DNA of 64,000 nt from Harmothoe impar (lineage: Eukaryota; Annelida; Polychaeta; Phyllodocida; Polynoidae): positions 7,812,001 through 7,876,000 of the forward strand of contig OX381708.1 in assembly GCA_947462335.1 (NCBI GenBank). Direction: 5' to 3'. The notes under the pieces were generated by a model that worked only from the letters and a program-made list of their open reading frames with translations, searched no databases and was not told the origin of the DNA. Below are positions 22,601-31,118 of the stretch, piece after piece (position 1 is the first letter of the stretch; the number at the start of each line of letters is the position of its first letter). A program made the position numbers and the translations under genes.

Positions 22601-24184
22601 TACGGAAAGAGTTGACTTCTGTGAGGGATTTATATCCTTAAAGCCAACATCTTCTGCTGGACCTGTCTGCCATGCACACATTTGGGTAGCATGGAACGTA
22701 TTCTTTCCATCCAGAGAGTCATCCAAAATGTCAATGTTGTCTGCCGTGTAGTGGACAAACTTTCCCGGTTTCAAGTTTGGAGGAAGGACTGCACCAGTTT
22801 TGGTATCCATACTCTTCAGTGTTTTCTCTGCAAGACCTGTGTCAACTGGTTGTAGTTGTTGGTAACTTAGGCAGTGGCCAGCCTTACTAAAGACATTCAC
22901 AAGCTTCTTGGATCCTGTAGCTTGATGAAGGATGTTTGCTAGTCCGATGTGTTTTGGTGTCCACTTGTGGCCTCCACTTACACCATACACCATGTCCTGG
23001 CCAATGCTCAGCACATTATTTTGCCAGGAGCTGGTTTTGTCTATGTCATCATTTAGCAAATCCTGCCCAGCAAATATGATACCGAGAAGCAGTTGCAGAC
23101 TCTCGGGGATGCAGGCAAGTTCGTCCTCTTTGGTAACTGACAGACCTTTGTGACCATCTTTTTCAATCAAATCAGATCTGATCTTTAGCGCCACATGCAC
23201 TAGTGAGAGGAAAGAGGAGTCATCAGATACGTATGCAGGCATTGTAAGGCTTTCGTCCTCTGCAGCTATAAGCATTGCAATGGCATCAGCGGAAAACTCT
23301 TTTGGAATCAGTATCATGCCTCGCTCGTCGGTACATGACTGTTTGGGCTGAACAAACAGGATTGTGTCTCCTACAATCTCCTCCAGTTTCATCTTGAATG
23401 TGGATCTTTTACTGACAAATGATGCCGGTACTGTGATTTGATGTAAGTCAGCTAACACCAGATATCTTTGCCAAGCTTCCTCAAGTTCAATCACCAGTCC
23501 TTTCTTAGCTGCCAAGATCAGCTCATCAGAAAGCCAAAGTAATGGCAGTGGATTTTGTTGAGCACCAGCTGCTTTCCTTCTACTGTGGTACTGAAATTTA
23601 GAGTAGCAGTGCAGATGGTAACATCCATCATTGGCAATTAAATCAGTAACTCCAGATAAAGCAAGACTAAGATACTGATCAAACTGAGAAAAATCAAGGA
23701 TTTCACTGCTCTTTTTTGGTGTTAAAATTAAATTGGTTACACAGGAACTTTCTTCTGTTTGACAAAATAAGCATAAGGACCAGTTCAATGGGGAGACCTT
23801 GCTGCGAGTGATCATAATATTATGTCCTGGGTTCCCATCACCACCACCTGACTGTGGAAAAACTTGGCCAATCTGCTTCGCATACGCATCCTGAAGTGTC
23901 TTTAACTTTTCAGAATGGGTGTAGTCAGAGTAACAAACATGATGCCAATGTTTGATGATAGTGCCTGCTTCATTGAACGCTTGAACTTTCTTGATTACAG
24001 CTGCATTTTTGATGTCATGACAGTCTGATCTGATTATTGTGCTGCTATTAATTTTCTTCACACCATTGTCTGTAGCTGAATTTAATTTTGAACGTTTGGT
24101 TTTCTTTTTCTCACAGAAGAAGCATATCTCCTCAGTATCCTCCTCTGAGGAGGATTTCCTCTTTAGACTAAGGAGAGGCTCCAT
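19622..24184 (-). CDS. 1520-residue zinc-binding, FEN1/XPG-like nuclease and CXC-domain protein of the large mobile unit
   Basis: A single uninterrupted ORF. Seen in order: two zinc-binding motifs, C21-x2-C24..H-x-x-C84 and C138-x2-C141..C188-Y-H-x2-C193; a central block with D482-N-I-D485 and G671-G-L-H674, perhaps an RNase-H-like core (weak); then a PIN nuclease of FEN1/XPG type at about 1115-1360, with D1121 (IIDGQAL), D1163 (VFDRYRD) followed by a basic run, E1258/E1259 and D1261 (EEADTR), D1282/D1284 (ARDTDILVLL) and D1341 (LSGSDTTSF). These match the FEN1 positions in VFDG, EAEA, EDMD and GSDYC. The C-terminus is a CXC cysteine cluster, C1480 to C1506 (CKCKAGC, CSC, CRC), like tesmin/TSO1/MSL2 DNA-binding modules. 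I infer a nuclease/DNA-binding mobility protein; no transposase family was recognised with certainty. Confidence 0.8.
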   Translation of the reverse strand: MEPLLSLKRKSSSEEDTEEICFFCEKKKTKRSKLNSATDNGVKKINSSTIIRSDCHDIKNAAVIKKVQAFNEAGTIIKHWHHVCYSDYTHSEKLKTLQDAYAKQIGQVFPQSGGGDGNPGHNIMITRSKVSPLNWSLCLFCQTEESSCVTNLILTPKKSSEILDFSQFDQYLSLALSGVTDLIANDGCYHLHCYSKFQYHSRRKAAGAQQNPLPLLWLSDELILAAKKGLVIELEEAWQRYLVLADLHQITVPASFVSKRSTFKMKLEEIVGDTILFVQPKQSCTDERGMILIPKEFSADAIAMLIAAEDESLTMPAYVSDDSSFLSLVHVALKIRSDLIEKDGHKGLSVTKEDELACIPESLQLLLGIIFAGQDLLNDDIDKTSSWQNNVLSIGQDMVYGVSGGHKWTPKHIGLANILHQATGSKKLVNVFSKAGHCLSYQQLQPVDTGLAEKTLKSMDTKTGAVLPPNLKPGKFVHYTADNIDILDDSLDGKNTFHATQMCAWQTGPAEDVGFKDINPSQKSTLSVAAAMDQLIPTKAGVIDHPCPVYENATHSIFDVNTEVSHSSLAKDLAFLIKRQDQELKDGWTQFNEDISTLETSPTTAGYLPILQAPAHERDTLNTVIQRCMYISEKMDQQYTVITVDQALFYRLMELKWQVPEYNEKVFIRLGGLHISMNFLRCIGQHMEASGLKETWVESGLISDGSAEHVLAGKDYKKGMRLHKLTFQALWTILLPGFKTYLSTKDIHLLQQLESATSSTDVISLLVSVDVQEYMETYANDQSKDNPNFAFWWQYMQMVQMLLMLTRSYREGSWCLHIEAFKAMLPYIARYDHLNYEKWGPVYLMEMANLPQAIKDEFLKGNFVIRNSERKFNGVDGDHAQESLNRVGKVAGGIVGITRTRTALNRWALSYNLRADLSNVTSRGYGIDDSDTSIPESLPHQKKRDNADEKKLTDQLTAFGVFSSTEMLQNIANKDEATDKIQESLLSAYMKGKEKLKENIQSRLVEDNSKFNQPMKRVNALTFADLYRVSKQGKEKEQKTIIKADRNVMQRLIVAYASGRDVDLGQVLQHELMAVPLALAEANGNLRTGNKALLIDCLTNDISFPAMIPRTQNHETTLIIDGQALVHGLGKPSGKTFEEFAEVFMTNVLRSGESCERIDLVFDRYRDISTKHQARKRRKRNKVPIRKISTDKDIPIPADWNNYLAHPENKCDLAEFLSDYILEKVADKMIVISGSFEDSTEVHSTLPIDTSALCAEHEEADTRVIIHALHTTSDTVIVQARDTDILVLLISHFARLGCREVFLKAGTSNNRKYIPVHEVVKTLPQDCAETLNAFHALSGSDTTSFLAGHTKQSMFKVFLQHHKLLAGLGQEDLSGTIVASVEKFFCHCYNAPEVCSVNEARLSLFGKCTKPEALPPTSNALEQHIKRAQHQALVWNWAHLLAPQIPSPCTLGWKEEKGNLWPVLMTTEPIPEVCLQLISCKCKAGCRNHRCSCRKHNPACITNCRCQEPSFKCYNVAESE

Positions 24185-24415
24185 CTAAAAAGAAAAGAAA
24201 AGATATTCAGACTATTATCAGGTGGAGTCTGGCCTGTTTTTAACAGACAGCCTGTTAATTCAGGCCACCCTTATACACTCTCCCAGGACAGCAGCTTGGT
24301 ATAGCAGTCTGGACTCATCTGCACTCGCTTTCACACCTTTTCCCAGAAGATACAGCTGCTGTACCCTGCTCTATGTGTGCCAAACTGGACAATCGCAAAT
24401 ACGATTACCGTATTC
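24185..24415. promoter_or_regulatory. 5' flank of the 1520-codon ORF
   Basis: Upstream of the minus-strand ATG lies a purine/pyrimidine-biased stretch and then unremarkable sequence up to the MITE at 24416. The ORF's promoter should be here or beyond the MITE. No specific motif was identified. Confidence 0.3.
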
Positions 24416-24575
24416 GACGTAATAAGCGCACAGTGCACTTAAAAAATGATTATGGACACCTTTTAGTAGTTAAGAGTTTAATTGGGGTCAAAAGTTGAGA
24501 TATTTTTGGTTATTTGTAGTCTAAAAACTGCCAAAAACGGGGGGGGGGTGTGCGCTTATTACGTCGAATACGGTA
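24416..24575. mobile_element. MITE family A, nested in the 10.5-kb unit
   Basis: TACCGTATTCGACGTAATAA at the left, its complement TTATTACGTCGAATACGGTA at the right, and an internal G-run. TA ends. One of the best-kept copies of the family. Confidence 0.88.
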
Positions 24576-24892
24576 TATAAAAGCTGTTGTAAAGACACAG
24601 TGATGTAACATAATGCCCCTAAATACCAGGCTGAGCGACCACTAATTTTACCTAAATGTCATTAAATTGTGTCATTTATTTTGGACTGTTTTTTTTTGTG
24701 GAGGGGGACTTTCATCATTTTCATCAACTTTTTGGGGAGTTGGGAGAACCCCCCCCCCAATCTCCAGAATGCTGACAGGTACCATTTGTGGCTTGAGGGG
24801 GCCAAGAAAGCCTCCAGAGGAACTGAGGGTGGCACCTGCCCTGTGGAGGCCAGGGAAGCCTCCAGGGGTACTGGGGGAGGGAGTGAGGGGTA

Positions 24893-25132
24893 AGAGACAG
24901 AGTAGGAAGGTTAAAGATGGAGTAGTAAGGTTGGGGATGTAATAGGGAGGCTTGAGACGGAGTAGGGAGGTCGGGGACGGAGTAGGGAAGTTGGGGATGG
25001 AGTTGGGAGGCTGGGGACTCAGTAGGAAGGCTGGGGACGGAGTAGGGAGGCTGGGGATGGAGTAGGGAGGCTGGGGATGGAGTAGGGAGGCTGGGGACGG
25101 AAGGGGGAGAATGGGGACGCAGTGGGAAGGTA
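24893..25132. repeat. 20-bp minisatellite
   Basis: About twelve copies of a 20-bp unit of the form AGTAGGGAGGCTGGGGATGG with A/C/T variation. Strongly G-rich on the + strand and inside the 10.5-kb unit. Confidence 0.9.
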
Positions 25133-26949
25133 TGAGGATGCCCTGATTAGTATCAAGGGTTGTACCCTCTAGATGTTTTTGACATAATGTGTGATGTTTC
25201 AGAATTCTGTGGGTTATTGGTTGATAGAGAATAAAATCATAGGAATCTTAACATAACTCTCGTCTTTTTTAATGTAAAATTGAAGTGCTTTTATTTTCAA
25301 AATATCCATAATTTAAAAAGTACCTAAAGATCCCCTATTTTTCTTTTCCTTTTCCATTTTCAAATGATTTAGTGTACCCACAGAAAGAGAATTGTGGAAT
25401 TCTGATGACTTTGAAACTTCTGTGTGATGGTGTGATCTCCTACTGGAATGCAGCAACCACTCGACTTGTTACTAGGCAATGCTGCAGTATGAATAATGTA
25501 GTGTACTTGTCACCTATGAGAAAGACATCAGTATCAGAATCATTAAAAAAGCTACACCACCCCTACCCTAGTGTGAGTGCATTTCTGTGAGATATATGGA
25601 TGCCTATCTGGTGTGAGGGCCTCTGTGTAGTGTCAATTGTGAAAGGATGTTACCCAAGGCTTGATTTTGCCTATTGAGAGTCCCCTTGTTTTGGTCCTAT
25701 AAGAAGAAATGCTCTTTGGCCTTAAACTTTATGCCCTTTGACCTAATCTCAAGGTCATTCAAGGTCACTAAGAGCTCTATTCCTTTTAAGCACTGTCTTC
25801 ACAGATCTGAGAACTACTAGTACCAAAAAGAATCGTAGCAATTCATTGAAAACTAAGAACATGGTAGCCAATTGAAAAATGGTTGTCTGCAGGACTATGA
25901 TAGAAAGGCTTGGCCTCCTGAAGAGAATACTGGATGGAGGATTACCCCTATTATCACCCATTCATACATATAATCTGTAAATTCTTTTTCTTTTTGCCAT
26001 AATAATTCCTTTTCATATTAACAATGTAATCTATATAACATAAATAAAACACTCCATACTTACATTTGGAAAAGCTGTATGTTGCATCATGATGAACACC
26101 TCTTTTGAGGTCGTCAGATGTGTGCTCTCCTGACTCCAGTTTGTCTGTCTTGATGTCTTTGTTGTCAAGCCAGTATTCAGTTTGGCAATTGTTTTAGTAT
26201 TTAGGTAAAATTGGCAAAGAAGGTCTTAATTTCAACTTATGAGGTTGTGAATATTATCATAATTTGTAATTTGATCAACTCTAATTTTCTAAAACTTTAC
26301 ATCACCATTCTAAGATCTCTTAAATATTGTGCCTTAGTTTCCCATTTGGGCTAAACATGCATAGTTCTCCATTCTCCCACCAGGGGCAGCCTTGTTTTTA
26401 CATGTTTAATGCACTCATTAGCAGTAATTATGCCATGAGTACTGCATTAGTAGAAGCTGCAGGCCCATGTTACAGGTCACCAGTTTAGGGCTATCCCGAC
26501 CCTTAAACCAAATGTGTCTATTTCAATAAATTTGTTTGGTTTGCTGTTGCTAGTTTGCTGTTGCCTAGCAACAGCAACATTAACAAGGTAAACTGTCTAA
26601 CTATCTTCTACTATTGTCTTATCAAAGACTACAGTGAATGGGATGAGTGTCATTTGACCCTTGAGGTTAATTGTATACTTAAAAAAACCACCCCCCCCCC
26701 TAGGGTTTATTACTGTACCCTTGTGTTTGCCATTTTTATGAAATCTGTTGCCTAGCAACAATACTTTCAAAATGTTCTATGCATAGAAACCATCAAAAGA
26801 AACAGGTTTTTCATGCATTTAAAACTACTTACTTAAGCAGCAAGCACAATGGTATCATTGTTAATATCTCTGGGATCCTAATGCACCAAGCATATGGGTA
26901 AAGTCTGCCTTAATCATTTTTGCATACTCCTTTTTTTATATTGTGATGC
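25133..26949. other. Right non-coding arm of the 10.5-kb unit
   Basis: No protein domain was recognised in the short open frames (for example 25372-25590). GTTGCCTAGCAAC palindromes occur at 26560-26572 and 26747-26759, continuing the cluster found in the terminal repeat. Confidence 0.5.
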
Positions 26950-27638
26950 TAACTATGTTGCTAGGCAAACAATCATTAAGAATTGCTGTTGCTAGGCAAT
27001 CATTTTCGCTAGAAAAAGAGGAATAGTAAACTCAAATTGCTTCGGCCTGATTTAGTGGGATACGCTACCTCAGAATTAGGGTAATGTGACTTATACAGGG
27101 TTGTTGTCAAGCAAATTAGCAAATCCCATTCTGGTTGCTAGGCAACAGCTCACGGTGCCTAGATGGAGGCAATATTGCTAGACATGATATGCCTGCCACT
27201 GAATTATGTTTTGATTATTGCAGTAATGTATTGATTGTAGATATCTTCATTAAAGCTGTTAATATGCTGACCATAATGCACTTTTATTCATTTACCAGTG
27301 TTGCTAGGTGAAACGGTTACCATGGTAACCTTGTATGATATTCCGATTTTTTTTCTTCTATCATTACAACAATAATGGCCAAGGACCCTCATTTGGACAT
27401 AATTTTGTCCTTCAATCATGATATCCATGGTTGATTTTACCCATTAGTGATAAATATATGCTTTTTTATATAGAAATTAGGCTTTCTCAAGCATTATTGG
27501 CGGCCATTTTGTTTTTGGGCTCGTTTCCATGGAAATCTTCATTTTTCAGAACTGCGAGCGGCAGATTCATGATCAGCACCCTTGATTTATCTAAGAAATA
27601 CCTGTCGCTAAATTTTAGAATGAAATGCTCCTTGGGCC
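26950..27638 (-). repeat. Right terminal inverted repeat of the 10.5-kb unit
   Basis: Inverted copy of 17148-17840. Contains GTTGCTAGGCAAC (27134-27146), relatives at 26957 and 26988, and GGTTACCATGGTAACC (27315-27330). The outermost bases are GGCCCAAGG on the minus strand. Confidence 0.85.
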
Positions 27639-29045
27639 AGTATGGATGATAAAATCCCTAAAATATTCCAGACTAGTATTGATAAGCGGGCCATCAGCTG
27701 CCCTTGTGCACCTATTATTTACCAAATCCAGTGCATCAATGGATATCATTCTATGGCACAATACCCCTTGTAGATATTTCCTTCTAAGGTCAATAGGTAC
27801 AATATCCGCTTTTTCATGCAATTTCTTAACTGATATCTCAGTTGGGTCATAAATTTGAAAACACACTCTAAGAGCTGTATTTTGCAGCACCTGCACCCTT
27901 TTTCGGTCTGCCAATGTAATTCCTGATAGAAATAATATACTACTATCAATATAAGGCAGAAGCATTGCTTTCAATATAATAACTGCTGTTTTATCGTCAA
28001 AACAACTCCTAAAGTGACCTAGAATCCATATCTTATGATTAACCCTACTTATGACTTTATTTAACTCTTTTTTAAATGCAAGATCACTCTCCAAAGTTAT
28101 ACCTAGATATTTATAGTGGCCTACCATTTCTAGCTGTTTACCTTTAACTTCTAATTTACCCAACTCCTTGTTTTCTTCATAAGTGTACAACATAGATTTT
28201 GTTTTTGATGCATTAATTGTTAATTGATTTTTATCACAATAATCCACTAGGAGATTCAAATCTTGTTGCAAAATTAAAGTTATTTCCGCTATTGAATTAC
28301 CCTCTACATAAAGAACAGTGTCATCAGCGTATTGTAATATCTTACTTTTTAAATTTAAACTTGATAAATCATTAACATATAATATAAATAATAGAGGCCC
28401 TAATATAGACCCTTGAGGGACACCATAAGTAACATCTAACCAGCTGGAGGACACATTATTTGCTATCGTTTTTTGAACTCTAGTAGATAAGTAGTTCTCA
28501 AACCATTTAACTACACTTTGTGAAAAACCAAAACCTGGCATTTTCGCTAACAACTTTTTATGATTAATAGTATCAAACGCTTTGCGATAATCAATATATA
28601 CAGCCCCTATATATTTGTCATTGTTAAGACCTTTATATAAATCATTAATCAACCTGATAACAGTATCTTGTGTTCCTCTTTTTGACCTAAATCCATTTTG
28701 ACAGTCTGTAAATAAATTGTTACCTTCTACAAAGGTCATCGACTGTTTGTGAACAAATTTTTCTAAAATTTTCCCGGTTATAGGTAATAATGATATAGGC
28801 CTTAGATCTGTAACATTCGTAGGATTATTGACTTTAGGTATGGGTGTAATTTTTGCCTTCTTCCACTCTTGGGGAAACACTCCACTATCCAAAGAAAGAT
28901 TTAAAATATGGAGAAAATGTCCATTTAGACCAATTAGACAGTCCTTTAAAACCCTTGCAGACAAATGATCAAACCCAGAGGACTTTTCAACATCTATAGC
29001 ATTCAGCTCCTTATTTAGATCCTCCAACTGAACATGATCTTATTT
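27639..29045 (-). pseudogene. Non-LTR retrotransposon reverse transcriptase, N-terminal and central part
   Basis: An open minus-strand frame of about 470 codons (counting a short run into the terminal repeat) with all core motifs of a CR1/Jockey-type polymerase: SSGFDHL, LRPISLLP, NGFRSKRGTQD, IDYRKAFDTINH, GVPQGSILGP and the catalytic YADD (about residues 233-236). There is no endonuclease domain: an in-frame stop lies just upstream, so the copy is 5'-truncated. The protein loses its normal C-terminus at the boundary of the 10.5-kb unit. The missing part is found at 16900-17147. Polymerase motifs are intact, so the copy is young, but it cannot move by itself. Confidence 0.85.
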
Positions 29046-29198
29046 CATTTAAGTTTGTTTTCCTAGAAATCTTTTATTTCTATGCACATTGATGTGATAT
29101 CAAACTTTATCATTTATGACCATATTATTTTGCAAGAGCACATTGAAGTTCGGTACCAATATTTTTGAAAAGTTCAAAAAAGCTGTTGACTAATGTAA

Positions 29199-29345
29199 CT
29201 AGCCTGTTTCCTTTTGTTCTTTCAGGCAGTCACGTCGACGCTTTAATAGTACAATTATTTTTTGAAAGTACCAAAATGCAAATAACTAATATAACTAGCC
29301 TGTTTCCTTCTGTTCTTTCAGGTTGGACTAAACTCCCCCGCAGTC
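29199..29345 (+). other. Duplicated splice-acceptor region
   Basis: The phrase AACTAGCCTGTTTCCTT followed by TGTTCTTTCAG occurs twice, with AG at 29224-29225 and again at 29320-29321. CAGTCACGT follows each copy, directly after the first acceptor and 15 nt after the second. The gene that starts at 29361 therefore has two strong acceptors 96 nt apart. Confidence 0.75.
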
Positions 29346-29360
29346 ACGTAACAACACACA

Positions 29361-31118
29361 ATGATAGACGTGGGCCTGACTACCGGTATCAAGGATGTAT
29401 GGCAGGAGGACACACTCCGGGACTACACCCTTGTAGTTGAGGGTCAGGAGTTCCAGGTACATAAACTGGTCCTCACAGCCGTCAGCAAATACTTCAAGGC
29501 CCTGATCAGTCATGGGTTCAGGGAGAGTAAAATGGACAAAGTAGAAGTAAAAGGATTCTCAGCAGACATAGTGTCCAAGCTGCTCGATCTCATCTATACC
29601 GGGGAGGAAGATATCATTGGTGAAGACACATTAGAGATCCTGCAGTGTGCCATGTACCTACAGATGCCAAAGATTGCTGAATTCTGTGTCAAGAAACTGA
29701 TGAAAAAGCTTGACGTCCAAAACTGGCCTGAGCTCCTGTCATCCATGACTGAGTTTGCATTTCATCAGGAAACTCTGAAAGTGAAAAGATTTGTGCAGAA
29801 GAACTGGGATAACGTTGTTGAGAACTTCAACCCGGAAGTGGCATTGTACGAGACGTTTCAAGTCCTGCTTGAGATGTGGCAGAGCTCGGAGTGGGACAAG
29901 TTTCTGTTCCTCAAGAACTGGATCTATGTTAAGTCCGAGGACAGGGTGAGTCAAGTTAACGACCTCATGTCACAAGTTCGGTTCTGCCTCATCAGTGCTG
30001 AGGAGCTACAGACCATCACAGAGATGTACGTCTTCTCCAACACTGAAGGGCCATGGCAGGATCTAGTTCATAGCGCTTTAACATACCACCGACTCCCAAT
30101 ACACCAGAAAGTCTTGGACAAGTCAGAGCAGTCTAGGGTTGATGCTGCACCAGGGCCTGCCTTCTTCACTCCGACCCCACGACCCCACAATAGAACAAAC
30201 TTCTATGCTTTACATAAAGAAAACCAATGGAAGAAGCATGAACAGAACAACCCTTTGATTCTTGCTGACTCTACGTGGGCCATTTGCATAGAAGTCAACA
30301 ATTTCCTGGTGCTTTGTGCAACAGCCAATCAGGAACAGGAGTGGCGGATATTCAACCCAAGAACGCTAACATGGTCGGGGATGGCCAGCATGAAGAAACC
30401 AAAGGTGGACTTTGCCATGGTCCATTACAACGACCACCTGTACATCATTGGTGGACAATATCTACCCAAAGTAGCCACAATAGAGATGGAACGATACAGT
30501 TTCCGGACAGACAAGTGGACCTCTTTTGATGAACTCCCCGCTCCTCTGTTATTTCCCGCTGCTTGTGTGCTCGGAGACATGGTCTATGTCAGTGGCGGAA
30601 CAATCCAGAAGAGAGGACCAGCAAAGAGAGAGCCTTCTTGTGTATTCCGCAGCCTAGACTTGTCATATCCAATCCGGGAACTACCATGGGATAGGAAGGC
30701 CCCTTCTTTATTCAAATGTAGTCGGCATGAGATGTTTGTAGTCAGGAGGCAAAATGAAGATGCCCTACTAGTAATCGATCAAGACCTTCAGATGCAGTCC
30801 TACAGCCCGTCCAAGGACCAATGGACGAAGCTCGTTAACAAAAATATATCATACCTGTACGAGGCAGATTGGATAGATGAGGGTATAATCCTAGCTAAAG
30901 GTAACACCATCATTCTCGTCAACGTGAGCACTCCCATATGGGCGGATGATGATTCGGATTACGAAGATTGCATCGACAGGTACAATGGTACATGGAGCAT
31001 GGAAATCCCTGAGAAAGGAAGAAAGATAACAGAACTGAACACTGAGGGGATTCAGCCGGTTCAGGATCTCACCTTCTCGAGTATCTTTGGTGCTATGTTA
31101 GCCGTTCCACCTCAGTAG
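29361..31118 (+). CDS. BTB-BACK-Kelch protein (KLHL-like), MIDVGL group
   Basis: 585 residues starting MIDVGLTTGIKDVW. BTB at about 15-115 (DYTLVVEGQEFQVHK, AVSKYFKALI), BACK at about 120-225 (SEWDKFLFLKNWI, VNDLMSQVRFCLI), linker YHRLPIHQKVLDKSEQ, propeller at about 275-560 with HLYIIGGQY and MVYVSGGT. An acidic insert (ADDDSDYEDC) sits in the last propeller blade, as in the genes at 34114 and 49445. The ATG lies 39 nt after the second acceptor and 135 nt after the first. It is the first kelch gene to the right of the reverse transcriptase/large-transposon insertion. Predicted CUL3-ligase adaptor. Confidence 0.93.
   Translation: MIDVGLTTGIKDVWQEDTLRDYTLVVEGQEFQVHKLVLTAVSKYFKALISHGFRESKMDKVEVKGFSADIVSKLLDLIYTGEEDIIGEDTLEILQCAMYLQMPKIAEFCVKKLMKKLDVQNWPELLSSMTEFAFHQETLKVKRFVQKNWDNVVENFNPEVALYETFQVLLEMWQSSEWDKFLFLKNWIYVKSEDRVSQVNDLMSQVRFCLISAEELQTITEMYVFSNTEGPWQDLVHSALTYHRLPIHQKVLDKSEQSRVDAAPGPAFFTPTPRPHNRTNFYALHKENQWKKHEQNNPLILADSTWAICIEVNNFLVLCATANQEQEWRIFNPRTLTWSGMASMKKPKVDFAMVHYNDHLYIIGGQYLPKVATIEMERYSFRTDKWTSFDELPAPLLFPAACVLGDMVYVSGGTIQKRGPAKREPSCVFRSLDLSYPIRELPWDRKAPSLFKCSRHEMFVVRRQNEDALLVIDQDLQMQSYSPSKDQWTKLVNKNISYLYEADWIDEGIILAKGNTIILVNVSTPIWADDDSDYEDCIDRYNGTWSMEIPEKGRKITELNTEGIQPVQDLTFSSIFGAMLAVPPQ

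Larger units (their letters stand above)
17148..27638. mobile_element. Candidate large DNA transposon with ~690-bp terminal inverted repeats
   Basis: The two ends are inverted copies beginning GGCCCAAGG(G/A)GCATTTC. I count four mismatches in the outer 278 nt, and similarity continues to about 690 nt. The unit holds one intact 1520-codon ORF on the minus strand, with about 2 kb (left) and 3.5 kb (right) of non-coding DNA around it. The flanking halves of a reverse transcriptase gene support precise boundaries at GGCC. I could not find a clear target-site duplication. Nested passengers are a foldback element (18434-19059), a MITE (24416-24575) and a minisatellite (24893-25132). Near-identical ends and an open ORF suggest a recent arrival. 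An inverted segmental duplication is the alternative. Confidence 0.7.

Noticed and set aside
19622..24184. The 1520-residue protein as a normal host gene of the kelch array
   Set aside because: It lies on the opposite strand, inside long inverted repeats, in a unit that breaks a retrotransposon. A mobile origin explains the context better, though later host use cannot be excluded.
27431..27649. 72-codon + strand ORF in the right terminal repeat
   Set aside because: It is kept in both arms only because they are almost identical DNA. No domain, and similarity stops at the repeat boundary.
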